This document shows, one piece after another, positions 7,631 through 17,654 of a stretch of 18,877 nt of DNA. Location: the NCBI GenBank assembly GCA_964458335.1, contig CAYWIJ010000018.1:1-18877 (forward strand), written 5' to 3'. The position numbers and the translations under genes are program-made. The DNA is from Aalborg-AAW-1 sp964458335. Lineage in GTDB: Bacteria > Patescibacteriota > Gracilibacteria > Absconditabacterales > Absconditicoccaceae. The first letter of the stretch is position 1, and each line of letters opens with the position of its first letter. The notes under the pieces are model-generated. The model searched no databases. It worked only from the letters and a program-made list of their open reading frames with translations, and was not told where the DNA came from.

Positions 7631-9541
7631 ATGAAGAAGCAGTGGTATAAATCTCTTGGATTATGGTACGGAATTGGATTTATCGTATCATTAGGAATTA
7701 TTTTCTGACTTGGAAAATCATTTAATGAGGAAACAAAAGAAACAACAACTACCTTTACTACGAATGGAATCACTCAATTCCGTAAAGGTATGGATATCGC
7801 AGGTGGAGTAAGACTTACCTATAAAGTAGATTTCTCTAAATATGAGCAGATTTATGCTATCCAGTCAGAAAGAGATCTTGCAAAGAGACAAGCAATTTCA
7901 GTGATTCTAAAAAATATTGATAATAGAATATCTGCTTTAGGAGTAAGTGATTATTCTGCTAGACAACAAAATATAGGTAATGAGACATTCCTCGTGATAG
8001 AAATCGGAGGTGTACATTCTATTGAGACAGCGAAAGAAATCATTGGTAAGACAGTCGAACTCGAATTCAAAGTACCAGCTAAAGAATCTGAAAAAAATAC
8101 TCTCATTGCAGAAAGAAAAACAATGGCTAATGATCTCTTCACTCAAATCAAGGCAGATCCTTCAAATATTGAAAATATTGCTGGTAGCAAAGAAGGAAAT
8201 GAAGTGTATCTCACAGAATTAGACAATAGAGATTTTGATACTCTCTCTACTCTCTATAGTGATAAAAAAGATTCTTTCCTGACTGCAAAATCAGGTGATG
8301 TGATCCAAAGTGAAGGTATCTATATTGATAGTACTTCTACTGGAGGAGAACCTATCGAAGGATATGGACTTATAAAAATTAATTCGGTACAAAATACACA
8401 AAGTGATAGTATAACTACTGATAAATTCACTTCTGTAGCCACTCAATTTGGTAAAAATTTTGGTATCTCTACGGGAAATACTCACAATGGAACAACTGGT
8501 GAAGTATATTATGATGAAACATCTTCAGAACTTCGTCTCAATAGCGATATGAATGCAAGTTCATTCGGCGGAGGTGAAGGATTACAAGTTCTTGCTATGC
8601 ATAATATATCACCTACAGAACAAGCTAGCATTATTACTGCATTGAAACATAATCTCATCATCAATGGTACTGAAGTGTTCATCAACAAAACACCACAATG
8701 GGTAGTAGCAGTCAATCCAAAAACGAACGAAATTCTCAACGGCGCATTCTTCTCTTACGCTGCTCCATGAGTAAACCAATTTGGAAAATCCGTTATTACT
8801 ATCAATTTTAATGATAAAGGTAGAGAAATTTTCTGTAACCTTACCAAAGAATTTACAAATCAACAAATGGCTATCTTCGTAGGTTGAGTACTCCAAACGG
8901 CGCCAGTAATCAATGAACCTATCTGTTGAGGAAGTGCTCAAATTGATGGTGAATTTACTACTGAAAGTGCAAAAGCCCTTTCTGATAGTCTCAATGAAGG
9001 AGCACTTCCTGCTCCACTTATCCTCTCTTCTGAAGAAAAAATCTCTCCAGTATTAGGAGAAGGAGCTGTCAATGGAGCATTCTTAGCGTGAGGTGTTGGT
9101 CTATTACTGATGTTTATCTTTTTGTTAGCAATGTATGGATTAAGAACTTCTATTATTGGATTAGTCGTTATGATTGCATTCTTAGTCTATTCTCTTGCTA
9201 TATTTAAGATTATTGATTATGCATTTTCTCTCAGTGGTATCGCAGCGATTATCCTTTCATTAGCTATGGGTATAGATGCCAATATTATTATCTATGAAAG
9301 ACTTAAAGAAGAACTAGAAACAGGTAAAAGTTGGTTAACTGCTGTCGATGTTGCTTATGATAGAAGTTGGCTCGCTATTAGAGATGGTAACATGACAAAT
9401 ATTATCGTCTATGTAGTACTATTCGGTATGGGTATGAGTATCTTCAAAGGATTCTGATTTGCTGGTCTCATCACTGGAATTCTTATCCTTGTCATCAATG
9501 TACCTCTTACCAAAATCCTCCTCAAACTCTTCAAAAAATAA
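7631..9541 (+). CDS. secD: Protein translocase subunit SecD with internal insertion (code 25)
   Basis: The product is 636 aa when six in-frame TGA codons are read as glycine. SecD pulls secreted proteins through the SecYEG channel using the proton gradient. TM1 is at residues 9-30. The first periplasmic segment opens with GMDIAGGVRLTYKVDF (about 53-68), matching the family's GLDLxGGxxL motif. The second periplasmic part has the canonical APVINEPI-x-GGSAQI block, in which one G of GG is UGA. The C-terminal half has five TM segments with GIAAIILSLAMGIDANIIIY (about 536-555), the conserved D/N motif of TM4. Residues about 153-258 look like an insertion resembling a parvulin-type rotamase (ANDLFTQIKADPSN ... 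SGDVIQSEG ... GYGLIKI). No secF follows, although secDF are usually adjacent. TAA stop. No Shine-Dalgarno precedes the ATG. Identity is near certain; the insertion's fold is tentative. Confidence 0.93.
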
Positions 9542-9568
9542 GAAGCTACTATTAAAAGAGAGAACTCC

Positions 9569-9597
9569 TTGAAAACGAAAGATGATATCACTATGAT
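9569..9597 (+). promoter_or_regulatory. Strong sigma70-like promoter of the large membrane protein gene
   Basis: TTGAAA (9569-9574) and TATGAT (9592-9597) are separated by 17 bp, each one mismatch from consensus. Initiation near 9604 would rule out the in-frame ATG at 9593 and supports ATG 9632 with a leader of about 28 nt. Confidence 0.5.
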
Positions 9598-9631
9598 GGT
9601 GGTATTATTTTTTTATTTTCCTCCACACGAG

Positions 9632-12600
9632 ATGTACTCTCTCAAAACACTTTGAAGTAGTATAGGAATTATCCTACTCACTCTTTTTATAGCACTAGTA
9701 GGTATTGAATCCTATAATGCTTATATGATAAATCATACCTACTACTATGATATGATCAGTAATATTACAAATTGGAAACTGATCATAGGATTTACAATCG
9801 TATCACTACTTCTTCTCTGGGTTATCTTTAAGCAAAAAACATTCAAACTCTCTCATCTATGATGAAGTATCGTTATCATGATGATTATCTGATGATTTAT
9901 ACATGTTATCAATAAATGAGGATTAGTAGGATCTACTGGTAGTGTCCTTTATTTCTTCAATATACTCATTCTTCTAGGACTTATTATTGTCTTTTTTGGA
10001 GGGCTTTATGCGTGAGGAGCATTGCTCTACAAAAAATATATCAAATCAGAACTCTCTTCGTGGTCAGATAGTATGCTTTCACTTTGATTAGGTTTATGAG
10101 TTTTTCTATTATGTAATTATATTCTACTTTTCACTCAATTATTTTTTCCTATTTTCGCTTGGATTCAACTGATAGGATTATGATATCTCATCTGGTCACA
10201 GCCACAGATATGGAAAGAAACAAGTCTCATTATACATAAAAGTATTTCATCACTAAGAGATGAAGGTATCAATCAACAAATAATTTTTGCTCTACTTATA
10301 TGATGAACACTTCTTTATATTCTCTTCGGGTTTAATCTTTCATTTATTCCTTACTCTACTGCTTGGGACGCTAATCATGCGTATATGTACTATCCTAAAG
10401 TCTGGTCATTGAACAATGGATTATTCTTTTCAGAAGGTCCAGTTACATCTCCTTATCTTTGGATGGTATATATTTCATACTGGTTTAGCCTCTTCAAGCC
10501 ATTAGGAACATCATTTACTCTTGCTCCTGATACGATAGCTGTTGTAATGAACAATATCAGTGGTTGGTTATCACTCTTCTTTGGATTAGGTGCTTTATCG
10601 ACTATTATACAATATTGTAGAGATAAAAAAATTATTACTTCTGACAAACAATCATTATATGGATTGGGGATTGGATGGATGTATTTCCTTGTTTGGCTCA
10701 TGAGTGGTATGTGAGCATTTCTTGTATTTGTAGACAACAAGACCGATCTATGAGTAATGAGTCTCACTATGCTTGCAATTATGTCAGGATTCCTCTTTAT
10801 TAAATCTATTACAAATAAAAATCTAGAATACTTTTCACGAAAAATACAAGACAATATATCAGCACTACTCTCAGGATTTTTCTTTGCTCTTGCTATACTC
10901 TCTAAACCTACTGCATTTCAAGATGTTATTATTTTCCTTCTTTTTCTTATTGGAAGTTTCGTCGGAGTATTTTGAATCATAGGAATTTTCTTATTAGTAC
11001 TCGCTGTACTATGAAAAGCTGAAGCAATGTCGATGGTCTTCTATATTAGCAAAAACTTTGCAACCAAATTAAGTATAGCCTGACTCGTATCCAGCGTAAC
11101 TCAGATAGCAATTTCACGAAAAAATAGACTACGACAAATCTTCAAACCAATTCTCTATCGATGAATAAGTATTGCTGTATTATTATTTTTATTCAAAGGA
11201 ACGTATTTAGTAACCTACCAGATTATCAATAATTCATTTTCTGTCACAAATCTCGTCAAAGGTATATTGCTCTCTCAAGAGACAACTCAACAAACCAACA
11301 ACCAACAACCAATTCGCCAACTCGCTCACTCTCCAATCCTAGTGGCTGATACGGGTGAATCAACTGAACTCCTTACTCAAGACTCAACAACCAATTCGCC
11401 AACTCGCTCACTCTCCATCTCACCCCAACAATGTAATCTCACTGTAGCAGGACTGACACAAGACAATCTTTATGATAATCTTGGAGAAATTGAATGAGGA
11501 TGATTAACTGAAGATCTTGGAAGATATATCTGATATGGTCAAAGAATTTTTAGTCATCCAAGTACTCGATCTCCTACTGAAGACCAACAATATGGTCCTG
11601 TGAGAATAGGATATCATTTACTTACAGTGATATTCCATACTCCAGGTTGTTATAGTCTCAATACCACAGCCGATCAACTCTGTGAAGATCCTATAGCAGG
11701 ACAATCTCCTGAAGGGATTCAAAATCTTATGAAGAACATCGATAGAGGATCCAACCAATATAAATTCTTACAATGAATTCTAGATAAATATGAAGATCTC
11801 AGTCAAGAAGCTGATACTATCAGAAAGTCCTCTCTTTTACAAGAAATCAAGCAATCAATTAAAATTTATGTTGAAAGTAATGTTGTTCAAGTGAGTAAAG
11901 ATAAAGTTGGTAAAACTGTAGTAGCAGTTCCCTATGCTTTCCTCACACCACTCAATGTCATCTTCAACTGGTCATTACAAAACTTAAGTTCTTATTATAC
12001 TGATATTGGATTTGTTTGGATTTTATCACTCATCTTACTGATCAGTGGTACTATTTATAGTATATATAATCAGAAAAAAGAACTCATTATCCTTCATCTT
12101 GTTACTCTTTGTGGATGGATATTATGGCGATTCTTAGCTAGTGGTATTATTTGGTATGCGGTAGGTATCATTGCATGGACAACATTCTGTAACGCTCTCT
12201 TTCTCAGTAGCATATCTACAAAAAAATGAACTCCAATATACAATCGGTCTGTGAAAATACTTATAGGTATTATTATTATTACAGCTGTTATTCAAACAGT
12301 ATTTAATATAACAAGAATGGCTTCACAAGGTTCATCAGGGCCATTTACTTGGTACAAGTGATACACTTGAAAAGATACAGAATTCTTATTTACTGCTCAA
12401 GGAGGATTCTGACAACAAGAGGTTATCAAATATAATTATACTGCTCAAGATGTCTTTAATCTTCAGTTTGCACATTACAATACCTTTATGAATCACGTTA
12501 AAGATCGCAATAACGAAGATGGTATTTTAGTAGCTGGTACATATCTTCAATATTTCTTAGATAATCAAAACAATATCATAAGTGATGGTCTTCTTACATC

Positions 12601-13351
12601 TCTATGGCAACGATGATCTGATAGTAATACCTGTAATCTTAATCTTAGGTTACACGATAAAAAGATAAAATATCTTGTTATTGACCCTAATATCTGATCA
12701 GTAGTAATGGGAGATGGTAATGCATCATTATTTGATAGATTCTTTGCGAAAGTTGATACTGTCTCCAACACTATTCTTGAAGATGGGACAATGACTATGT
12801 TAGTAAAAATGGTAGAAGATGGATATCTCAAACTTATTAGCACCAATAATGTAGGAGCAAAATATGCCTATACGCTTTCTGATGAAGATATTGTATGAGG
12901 TATAAATTTACTACCAGATGAGACTCTTAAAACTTATCTTCAACAAGCATTTCAATCAGATCCAATACTTTTTAGAGCAAAACTTACCGTTCCAAGATTC
13001 TTTGAAGAAGAAGCAAATTATTATTTTGCTCTTATCGGTACTATCTTCCAGACAAGATTAGCTCATAGTGAAGGGATCAGTGATGTATCAGATATTTTAG
13101 GTAAAGATGTTAATACCATTAATATTGCAAAATCTCTCTCTCTCATTAATGAATCTCAAGGGAAAATCAATCTTATACAACTCAATAAAGAATTAACAAA
13201 TGATGAAAGAGCTGTATTATGATATTATATCACTATTCAATCCAAATTACAAAACAATGATCTACAGTGAGCACAAGAAATTATTAGTCAACTTCTTCAG
13301 AGTAGTATCGCTGGAGGTAGCCAACTTATTACCTTTGAACGTACAAACTAA
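9632..13351 (+). CDS. Very large multi-pass membrane protein, GT-C glycosyltransferase-like (code 25)
   Basis: One frame of 1239 aa runs through about 31 TGA codons to TAA. Residues 1-545 contain many hydrophobic segments. Between two of them is SFIPYSTAWDANHAYMYYPK (around 238-255), a WDA-type acidic motif in the first large extracytoplasmic loop, as in GT-C transferases that use lipid-linked sugars (PMT/ArnT-like). A Gln/Thr/Asn/Ser-rich linker follows (about 546-600), then an extracytoplasmic domain, a second hydrophobic cluster (about 785-860) and a soluble C-terminal third with YLVIDPNIGSVVMGDGNAS. It would act at the membrane, perhaps adding sugars to proteins or envelope lipids. An alternative is another polytopic family such as an O-antigen ligase-like protein. 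The start is 9632 because the predicted promoter overlaps ATG 9593. Family assignment is by pattern only; the open frame itself is certain. Confidence 0.8.
11303..11417 (+). repeat. 33-bp perfect direct repeat, copies in different reading frames
   Basis: The 33 bases at 11303-11335 recur exactly at 11385-11417 (both begin CAACAACCAATTCGCC). The offset is 82 bp, not a multiple of three, so the first copy is read as QQPIRQLAHSP and the second as TTNSPTRSLS. Both lie in the low-complexity linker of the large membrane protein. Confidence 0.9.
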
Positions 13352-13360
13352 ATATATACA

Positions 13361-13388
13361 AAAGTCGTCTTTTATAGGACGATTTTTT
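13361..13388 (+). terminator. Intrinsic terminator of the large membrane protein gene
   Basis: AAAGTCGTC (13361-13369) pairs with GACGATTTT (13378-13386) through nine pairs, one a G-U wobble, around an 8-nt loop, with six T at 13383-13388. It begins 10 bp after the TAA stop. Confidence 0.75.
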
Positions 13389-13389
13389 G

Positions 13390-13417
13390 TTGTATCAACA
13401 AGATACTTCACTATAAT
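13390..13417 (+). promoter_or_regulatory. Putative promoter of the phosphoesterase-protease pair
   Basis: A perfect TATAAT (13412-13417) is preceded, 16 bp away, by TTGTAT (13390-13395). Initiation near 13424 would leave a leader of about 42 nt. The -35 element is weak. Confidence 0.4.
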
Positions 13418-13426
13418 AACAATATT

Positions 13427-13454
13427 AACCTTCCACTTTTAACTTTCCACTTTC
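13427..13454 (+). repeat. Two tandem 14-bp pyrimidine-rich units before the phosphoesterase
   Basis: AACCTTCCACTTTT (13427-13440) and AACTTTCCACTTTC (13441-13454) match at 12 of 14 positions and run into AACTCTTATTC before the ATG. They would lie in the mRNA leader. Function is unknown. Confidence 0.5.
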
Positions 13455-13465
13455 AACTCTTATTC

Positions 13466-14674
13466 ATGCTTTTCATCGGAGATATCCATATCCATCCTCG
13501 TTACTGAACCCTAACAATTGATACTCTTCGTGATTATATATCACAACATGATGATGATCATATCGTATTTTTGGGAGATTATGTCTATCGCTTCTCCTAC
13601 GATAGACCTTCTCTTTTTGCACTCCTCGATTTCTTCATTGAATTAACAAATAAACAAAGACATGTCTATATACTTGCTGGAAATCATGATCGACTAGGAC
13701 AGCATTTTGTCTACTCAGAGACGGAGAAGATTTTACAACAAAACACTCATGAGTATCTCCACATCATCACCAAGCCAGAGCTTACTACTATTCAGGGTCA
13801 GAACTTTCTTTTTGTTCCCTATCTGCTTTCTCGATCTCGATATACACCAAAAAAAGAAAACTACCCTGACCGAGATCCAAGCTTACGTATCCTCAGTGAA
13901 AGTACGAATACAAATGAAATCGAGAGTTATCTTCTGAACTCTTATCTAGAAGATCAGATTCAAGAACACAACAATCTCACTATCGTTCATCACTATTATA
14001 CTGCTAACACAAAGTTTCCAGGTATCAAAAGTCAGTTCTTTTACAAAGATAAAGCTATTAGTCCTCATTTCTTAGAATACGAAAATGTAAAACTTATTTC
14101 CTGACATATCCATCACGCCTTCTCTTATAAAAATTATCTCTGTCTCTGAGCAGTATGGTCCACCAGTCCCTTGGAAACCAATATCTATCAATATCTTAGT
14201 CAGTATAATCCAATAAATAATAATTGGAAACTCACTCAGATAGCAATCAATCCTTATATTACTCTTCATGAAAATACAGAACAAATCACAGAACAAACTC
14301 TACTAGACCATCGAGATACGCTTAAAGAACAATCAGCACAAGCACTTCAATCAGGTCAATATGATATTGCTTTCAAATATTCTGAATTACCACTTTCTCG
14401 CACAACAGTCACACTCTATTCTTCTGATTGATCGTATGAATCTATTAATGACCATATTGATTCAGGTCTTCGCCAACAGGTCCGTGATGTACAACTCAAG
14501 CAGACGCCACTGAATATGGATCAAGCGGTCCAAGATTTGGTCGATAGCTCCTCTGATTTTGGGTCCTCATGGGCAAACTGGAAGCAACTCCTCCACGATT
14601 ATCTTGAGACCAAATATGGAGATAAAAAAGATGACTACCTGACCCTGTTGAGTGACTTAGATATTAAGGTGTAA
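13466..14674 (+). CDS. Calcineurin-like metallophosphoesterase (code 25)
   Basis: The product is 402 aa with four in-frame TGA codons read as glycine. The binuclear metal site is complete: GDIHIH (D6, H8), GDYVYR (D38), GNHD (N73, H74), HHYYT (H175/H176) and GHIHH (213-217). The glycine of GHIHH is a TGA codon, which is strong evidence for recoding because this glycine is nearly invariant. The order and spacing fit the Mre11/SbcD-like and YfcE-like class of phosphodiesterases or nucleases. No signal peptide or membrane segment is visible, so it is probably cytoplasmic. The C-terminal 130 residues are more variable and may bind substrate. Substrate is unknown; no SbcC-like ATPase is nearby, so a DNA-repair role is not supported by context. 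The next gene starts 22 bp downstream. ATG 13466 is chosen because GDIHIH must be included. Confidence 0.88.
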
Positions 14675-14696
14675 GTTTTATTCTTTACGATGATTT

Positions 14697-15347
14697 ATGA
14701 AACTTGATATACCTCTTATATTACAAGAAAAAGATAGTATTGACTGTTGACCAGCTTGTATCAGTATGATTATGAATTATTATGGAAAACCCAAATCTAT
14801 AGAAGATATAACTAAAGATATTTCTGTTTATGAAGGAGTCTGAACTTATGCTCCTCAGTTATGAATATATCTATTAGAGCAGGATTTTGAAGTTAATATC
14901 ATTACACTGAATCCTCATATTTTTTCAATTCATCACAGGAATGATGATCAAGCTACTATTTATAAACATATAACCACTCTACATACAGATCAGAAAAAAG
15001 AAAAAATACGTGAGAGCCTCAAGTACTTCAAAAAATTCATGGAAAGATGATGACTAGTCATACCAAATATCCCAACAAAAGAAGATATTATTCAAGAGAT
15101 ATCACAAGGAAGACCTTTAATTGCCTTACTAACTTCTAATTTTCTCTCAACAGATGAATTTAAATTTAATTTTCATTTTAATACTATAACATGAGTAGAA
15201 AACAACATTATTTATGTCAACGATCCTGATGATAGTATCTGATGAAGAATACAATCATATCAAATAAATGATTTCTTATACTGAATCTATGCAAGCGCTT
15301 TCGGAGATTGAGACAATAGTTGTGTTATTACTATTAAAGAAAAATAA
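14697..15347 (+). CDS. Peptidase C39-like cysteine protease domain protein (code 25)
   Basis: The product is 216 aa, readable only if ten TGA codons are glycine; in the standard code no fragment is long enough to notice. The N-terminus QEKDSIDCGPACISMIMNYY is the C39/papain-like motif around the catalytic Cys17, and the glycine of DCGPAC is UGA. His160 (FNFHFNTITGV) and Asp176 (YVNDPDD) give the expected histidine and acidic residues in the usual order, so a catalytic triad is complete. It has no signal peptide, membrane segment or ABC-transporter domain, so it is a stand-alone cytosolic C39-like protein rather than a bacteriocin exporter. The substrate is unknown. It probably shares a transcript with the phosphoesterase 22 bp upstream. 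Ten of its 14 glycines use UGA, the highest proportion in the window. TAA stop. Confidence 0.82.
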
Positions 15348-15360
15348 AAACTATTCACTC

Positions 15361-15388
15361 TTGATTTTCACACCAACTCCTTTATAAT
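15361..15388 (+). promoter_or_regulatory. Sigma70-like promoter of the sod-CYTH operon
   Basis: TTGATT (15361-15366) and a perfect TATAAT (15383-15388) are 16 bp apart. Initiation near 15395 gives a leader of about 29 nt before ATG 15424. No operator is recognisable. Confidence 0.6.
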
Positions 15389-15423
15389 CTACAGATATAT
15401 TTATTATTTATTTCTTCACTCTT

Positions 15424-16029
15424 ATGTCATTTACACTTCCACCATTACCATACGCTTATGATGCTCTCGAACCTGTCATTGATAGAGAGACTATGCAAGT
15501 TCATCATACCAAACATCACCAAACCTATATCGACAAACTCAATGCAGGTCTCGAATCATACCCAGACTATAGTGATTGGTCACTCAAAGACTTATTAACA
15601 AAGATCAAAGAGCTTCCAGAAGATCTCCAAAAAGTGGTCAAAAATCATGCAGGAGGTCATCACAATCATAGTCTCTTCTGGACGATCATGAAAGCACCAG
15701 CAGACAACAATCTCCCAACAGGAACTCTTGCACAAGCCATCAATGACAACTTCGGATCATTTGAAGGATTCAAAGATAAATTCTCTACTGCAGCTACGAA
15801 CCAGTTTGGAAGTGGATGGGCTTGGTTAGTGAAATCAGGAGAGAGTCTCGAAGTTATCGCTACCGCGAATCAAGACAGCCCACTCATGGATGGAAAAACT
15901 CCACTTCTTGGACTCGATGTCTGGGAACACGCTTACTATCTCAACTATCAAAACAAAAGACCTGCCTATATCGAAGCGCGATGGTCAGTGGTTAATTGGG
16001 AAAAAGTAGAAGAGCTATATAAGGGATAA
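15424..16029 (+). CDS. sodA: Superoxide dismutase, Mn-type (Fe/Mn family)
   Basis: The 201-aa product has normal family length and converts superoxide to oxygen and hydrogen peroxide in the cytoplasm. Metal ligands are His27 (MQVHHTKHH), His82 (NHSLFW), Asp165 and His169 (LDVWEHAYYLNYQNKRP). The outer-sphere glutamine is Gln150 in ATANQDSPLM, and residues 77-78 are Gly-Gly (AGGHHNHSLFW). This combination is typical of the Mn form rather than the Fe form, though cambialistic use cannot be excluded. There is no signal peptide. Unlike its neighbours it has no UGA codon among 12 glycines and is readable in either code, which could mean recent acquisition or selection in a highly expressed gene. 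It has its own promoter and is followed after 19 bp by the CYTH gene. Confidence 0.96.
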   Translation: MSFTLPPLPYAYDALEPVIDRETMQVHHTKHHQTYIDKLNAGLESYPDYSDWSLKDLLTKIKELPEDLQKVVKNHAGGHHNHSLFWTIMKAPADNNLPTGTLAQAINDNFGSFEGFKDKFSTAATNQFGSGWAWLVKSGESLEVIATANQDSPLMDGKTPLLGLDVWEHAYYLNYQNKRPAYIEARWSVVNWEKVEELYKG

Positions 16030-16048
16030 TTTTAATAAGTACACCATA

Positions 16049-16528
16049 ATGGCTATAGAAATAGAACATAAGTATCTGATCAATAAAGAACTGTGGAGAG
16101 ATATTATACCTGATGAAAGTTTTGTCATTAAACAAGCATATCTTTATAATAGCGAAGAAAAACGAATTCGTACAAGAATCAAAGGAGAGAAAGGATATAT
16201 TACCGTCAAATGAAGAATAAACTGAATCAGTAAATTAGAATATGAATATGAAATACCTCTCAACGATGCACAAGAAATTATTCAAAAGCTATGAACACAA
16301 GTTGTAGAGAAAATAAGACATATCATCTATCATGATGGTATGATGCGAGAAGTCGATGAGTTTACTGGTCTTAATAAATGACTCATCGTTGCAGAGATAG
16401 AATTAGAAAATGAAGATCAGAGTTATTCATTACCCAATCGAGTAACTGAAAATGTAACCCATGATCGTAAATATTTTAACTCTCAATTATCACTTCATCC
16501 ATATTCTACACGAGAAAATAAATCATAG
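16049..16528 (+). CDS. CYTH-domain (triphosphate tunnel) protein (code 25)
   Basis: The product is 159 aa with four TGA codons read as glycine and TAG as stop. The N-terminus MAIEIEHKYLI holds the family ExExK signature (E4, E6, K8). Further tunnel residues follow in order: KRIRTRIKG, GYITVKGR, KLEYEYEIP, REVDEFTG and IVAEIELENE, ending with the DRKYFNSQL-type motif. The UGA glycines in VKGR and NKGLIVAEIEL fall on conserved glycines. Family members hydrolyse inorganic triphosphate or other triphosphorylated compounds, or act as class IV adenylate cyclases; a short stand-alone bacterial form like this most resembles the triphosphatases. It is cytoplasmic. It lies 19 bp after sod, with a shared terminator, suggesting co-transcription; a functional link to oxidative stress is only inference. 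Confidence 0.87.
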
Positions 16529-16532
16529 AAAA

Positions 16533-16557
16533 ACCCGCAAATGCGGGTCTCTTTTTT
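16533..16557 (+). terminator. Intrinsic terminator between convergent CYTH gene and htpX
   Basis: ACCCGC (16533-16538) and GCGGGT (16543-16548) form a perfect stem with a 4-nt loop, followed by CTC and seven T (16551-16557). A-rich sequence on the other side (16529-16533) lets it serve htpX partly as well. Confidence 0.85.
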
Positions 16558-16574
16558 TATTATCAATTCTGTAA

Positions 16575-17462
16575 TTACAAACTATGATTATTCTCCAAAG
16601 CAGCAATTCTCTTTGCTAATGGTGGATGAGTTGAAAATCGTTCTGCAAATCTACTTCCACCAGAGAACTTCATGGTTGAAAATCCATCTTGTGGGACAGG
16701 ATTTTCTGAGATTTGAGCAAGTTTCTTCAGACCTGCAATCATATCATGCTTACTAGTAAATTTCGCTCCACCCAGATCTGCTTTGTATTCCCTCGCTCTA
16801 CTATGAGCCATCAGTACCAGTCAAGCTAAGAATCCGAAGATCATATTCAGGACATTCACAATCAGAAGATATCCGATACCTCCACCTCTGGATTCACCTT
16901 TACTAATAGCTGTATCGATGATACCACCGAGTATTCTCGCAGCGACAATCGTAAACGTATTCAATGATCCTTGTAAAAGTGTAGAAGTCACCATATCACC
17001 ATTCAGGATATGCGCCATCTCATGTCCAACCACACCTTGAATCTCGTCAGGACTCATCATTTCAATCAAACCAGATGATACGGCAACTAGACTCTTATTT
17101 TTGCTCGCTCCCGTAGCAAACGCATTTACTTCTCCCGCTTCATAGACACCAACTTCTGGGATTTTGATCTTGTGATTGAAGGCAATCTGTTCGACAGTAT
17201 TGTAGACCAGTTTGAGTTTCGGATCACCGATAGAAGAATCGAATAATTGGATATGATACAGTCTCTTGGCTGACCATTTACTGATAAGGAGATTCACGAT
17301 TGCACCACCTAACCCAAGTACAATCGCAAACACAATCAATCCTGAATAACTATTGGGTTCTATCGAGATACCAAAGAATCTTTCTGCCAAGAAGAGCAAA
17401 ATATTCAGGGTAATCAGAATAGCAATATTGATTCCAAAGAGGAAAAACATTCTTTTGAGCAT
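16575..17462 (-). CDS. htpX: HtpX-family membrane zinc metalloprotease (code 25)
   Basis: The product is 295 aa from ATG 17462, close to the 293 aa of E. coli HtpX. A TTG at 17498 in frame is unlikely because the predicted promoter overlaps it. HtpX is an M48 peptidase that degrades misfolded membrane proteins. TM segments lie at about 5-25 and 40-60. The zinc site is HEMAH (His147, Glu148, His151), with the third ligand Glu225 in HSRAREYKAD. Two more hydrophobic stretches flank 165-215. The single in-frame TGA is glycine 214 (IFGFLAGLVLMAHSRA); read as stop it would remove the third zinc ligand, so translation requires recoding. About 30 other glycines use GGN codons. The gene converges on the CYTH gene. 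TAA stop. Confidence 0.95.
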
Positions 17463-17497
17463 AGGAGGAGAATAACAAAATAAATTCCTTTGATCCA

Positions 17498-17525
17498 AGT
17501 ATAGAAATCCATATAGTCAGTGCAA
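17498..17525 (-). promoter_or_regulatory. Putative htpX promoter
   Basis: On the minus strand TTGCAC (17525-17520) and TATACT (17503-17498) are 16 bp apart. Initiation near 17491 gives a leader of about 29 nt before ATG 17462 and argues against a start at 17498. Confidence 0.45.
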
Positions 17526-17537
17526 GATATTTTAATA

Positions 17538-17640
17538 ATCATTGCGCAAGGTCTCACGAAGTGAATGCGGCACGAAGCAATCCACTACTGGATCGCCACA
17601 CTCCTCTCGTAAACTCGAGTTAAAAATCGTTCGCGATGAC
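17538..17640. repeat. 103-bp imperfect palindromic intergenic repeat
   Basis: The element begins ATCATTGCGC and ends TTCGCGATGAC, near-complementary ends. Inside are GCAATCCA / TGGATCGC (one mismatch), TCACGAAGTGA and ACTCGAGT. Elements of the form GTCATTGCG...GCAATCC...GGATCGCCAC...CGCGATGAC are dispersed repeats in many bacterial genomes. It fills the space between divergent htpX and the pseudouridine synthase gene. Confidence 0.6.
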
Positions 17641-17654
17641 AAATCACTATACTC

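Noticed and set aside
9593..9631. Earlier ATG start for the large membrane protein
   Set aside because: It lies within the -10 element of a good predicted promoter, and the extra residues add no recognisable sequence.
9632..13351. A cluster of six or more small separate genes or a decayed pseudogene
   Set aside because: All fragments are in one frame, separated only by TGA, with no TAA, TAG or frameshift over 3.7 kb; a pseudogene would also gain other stops.
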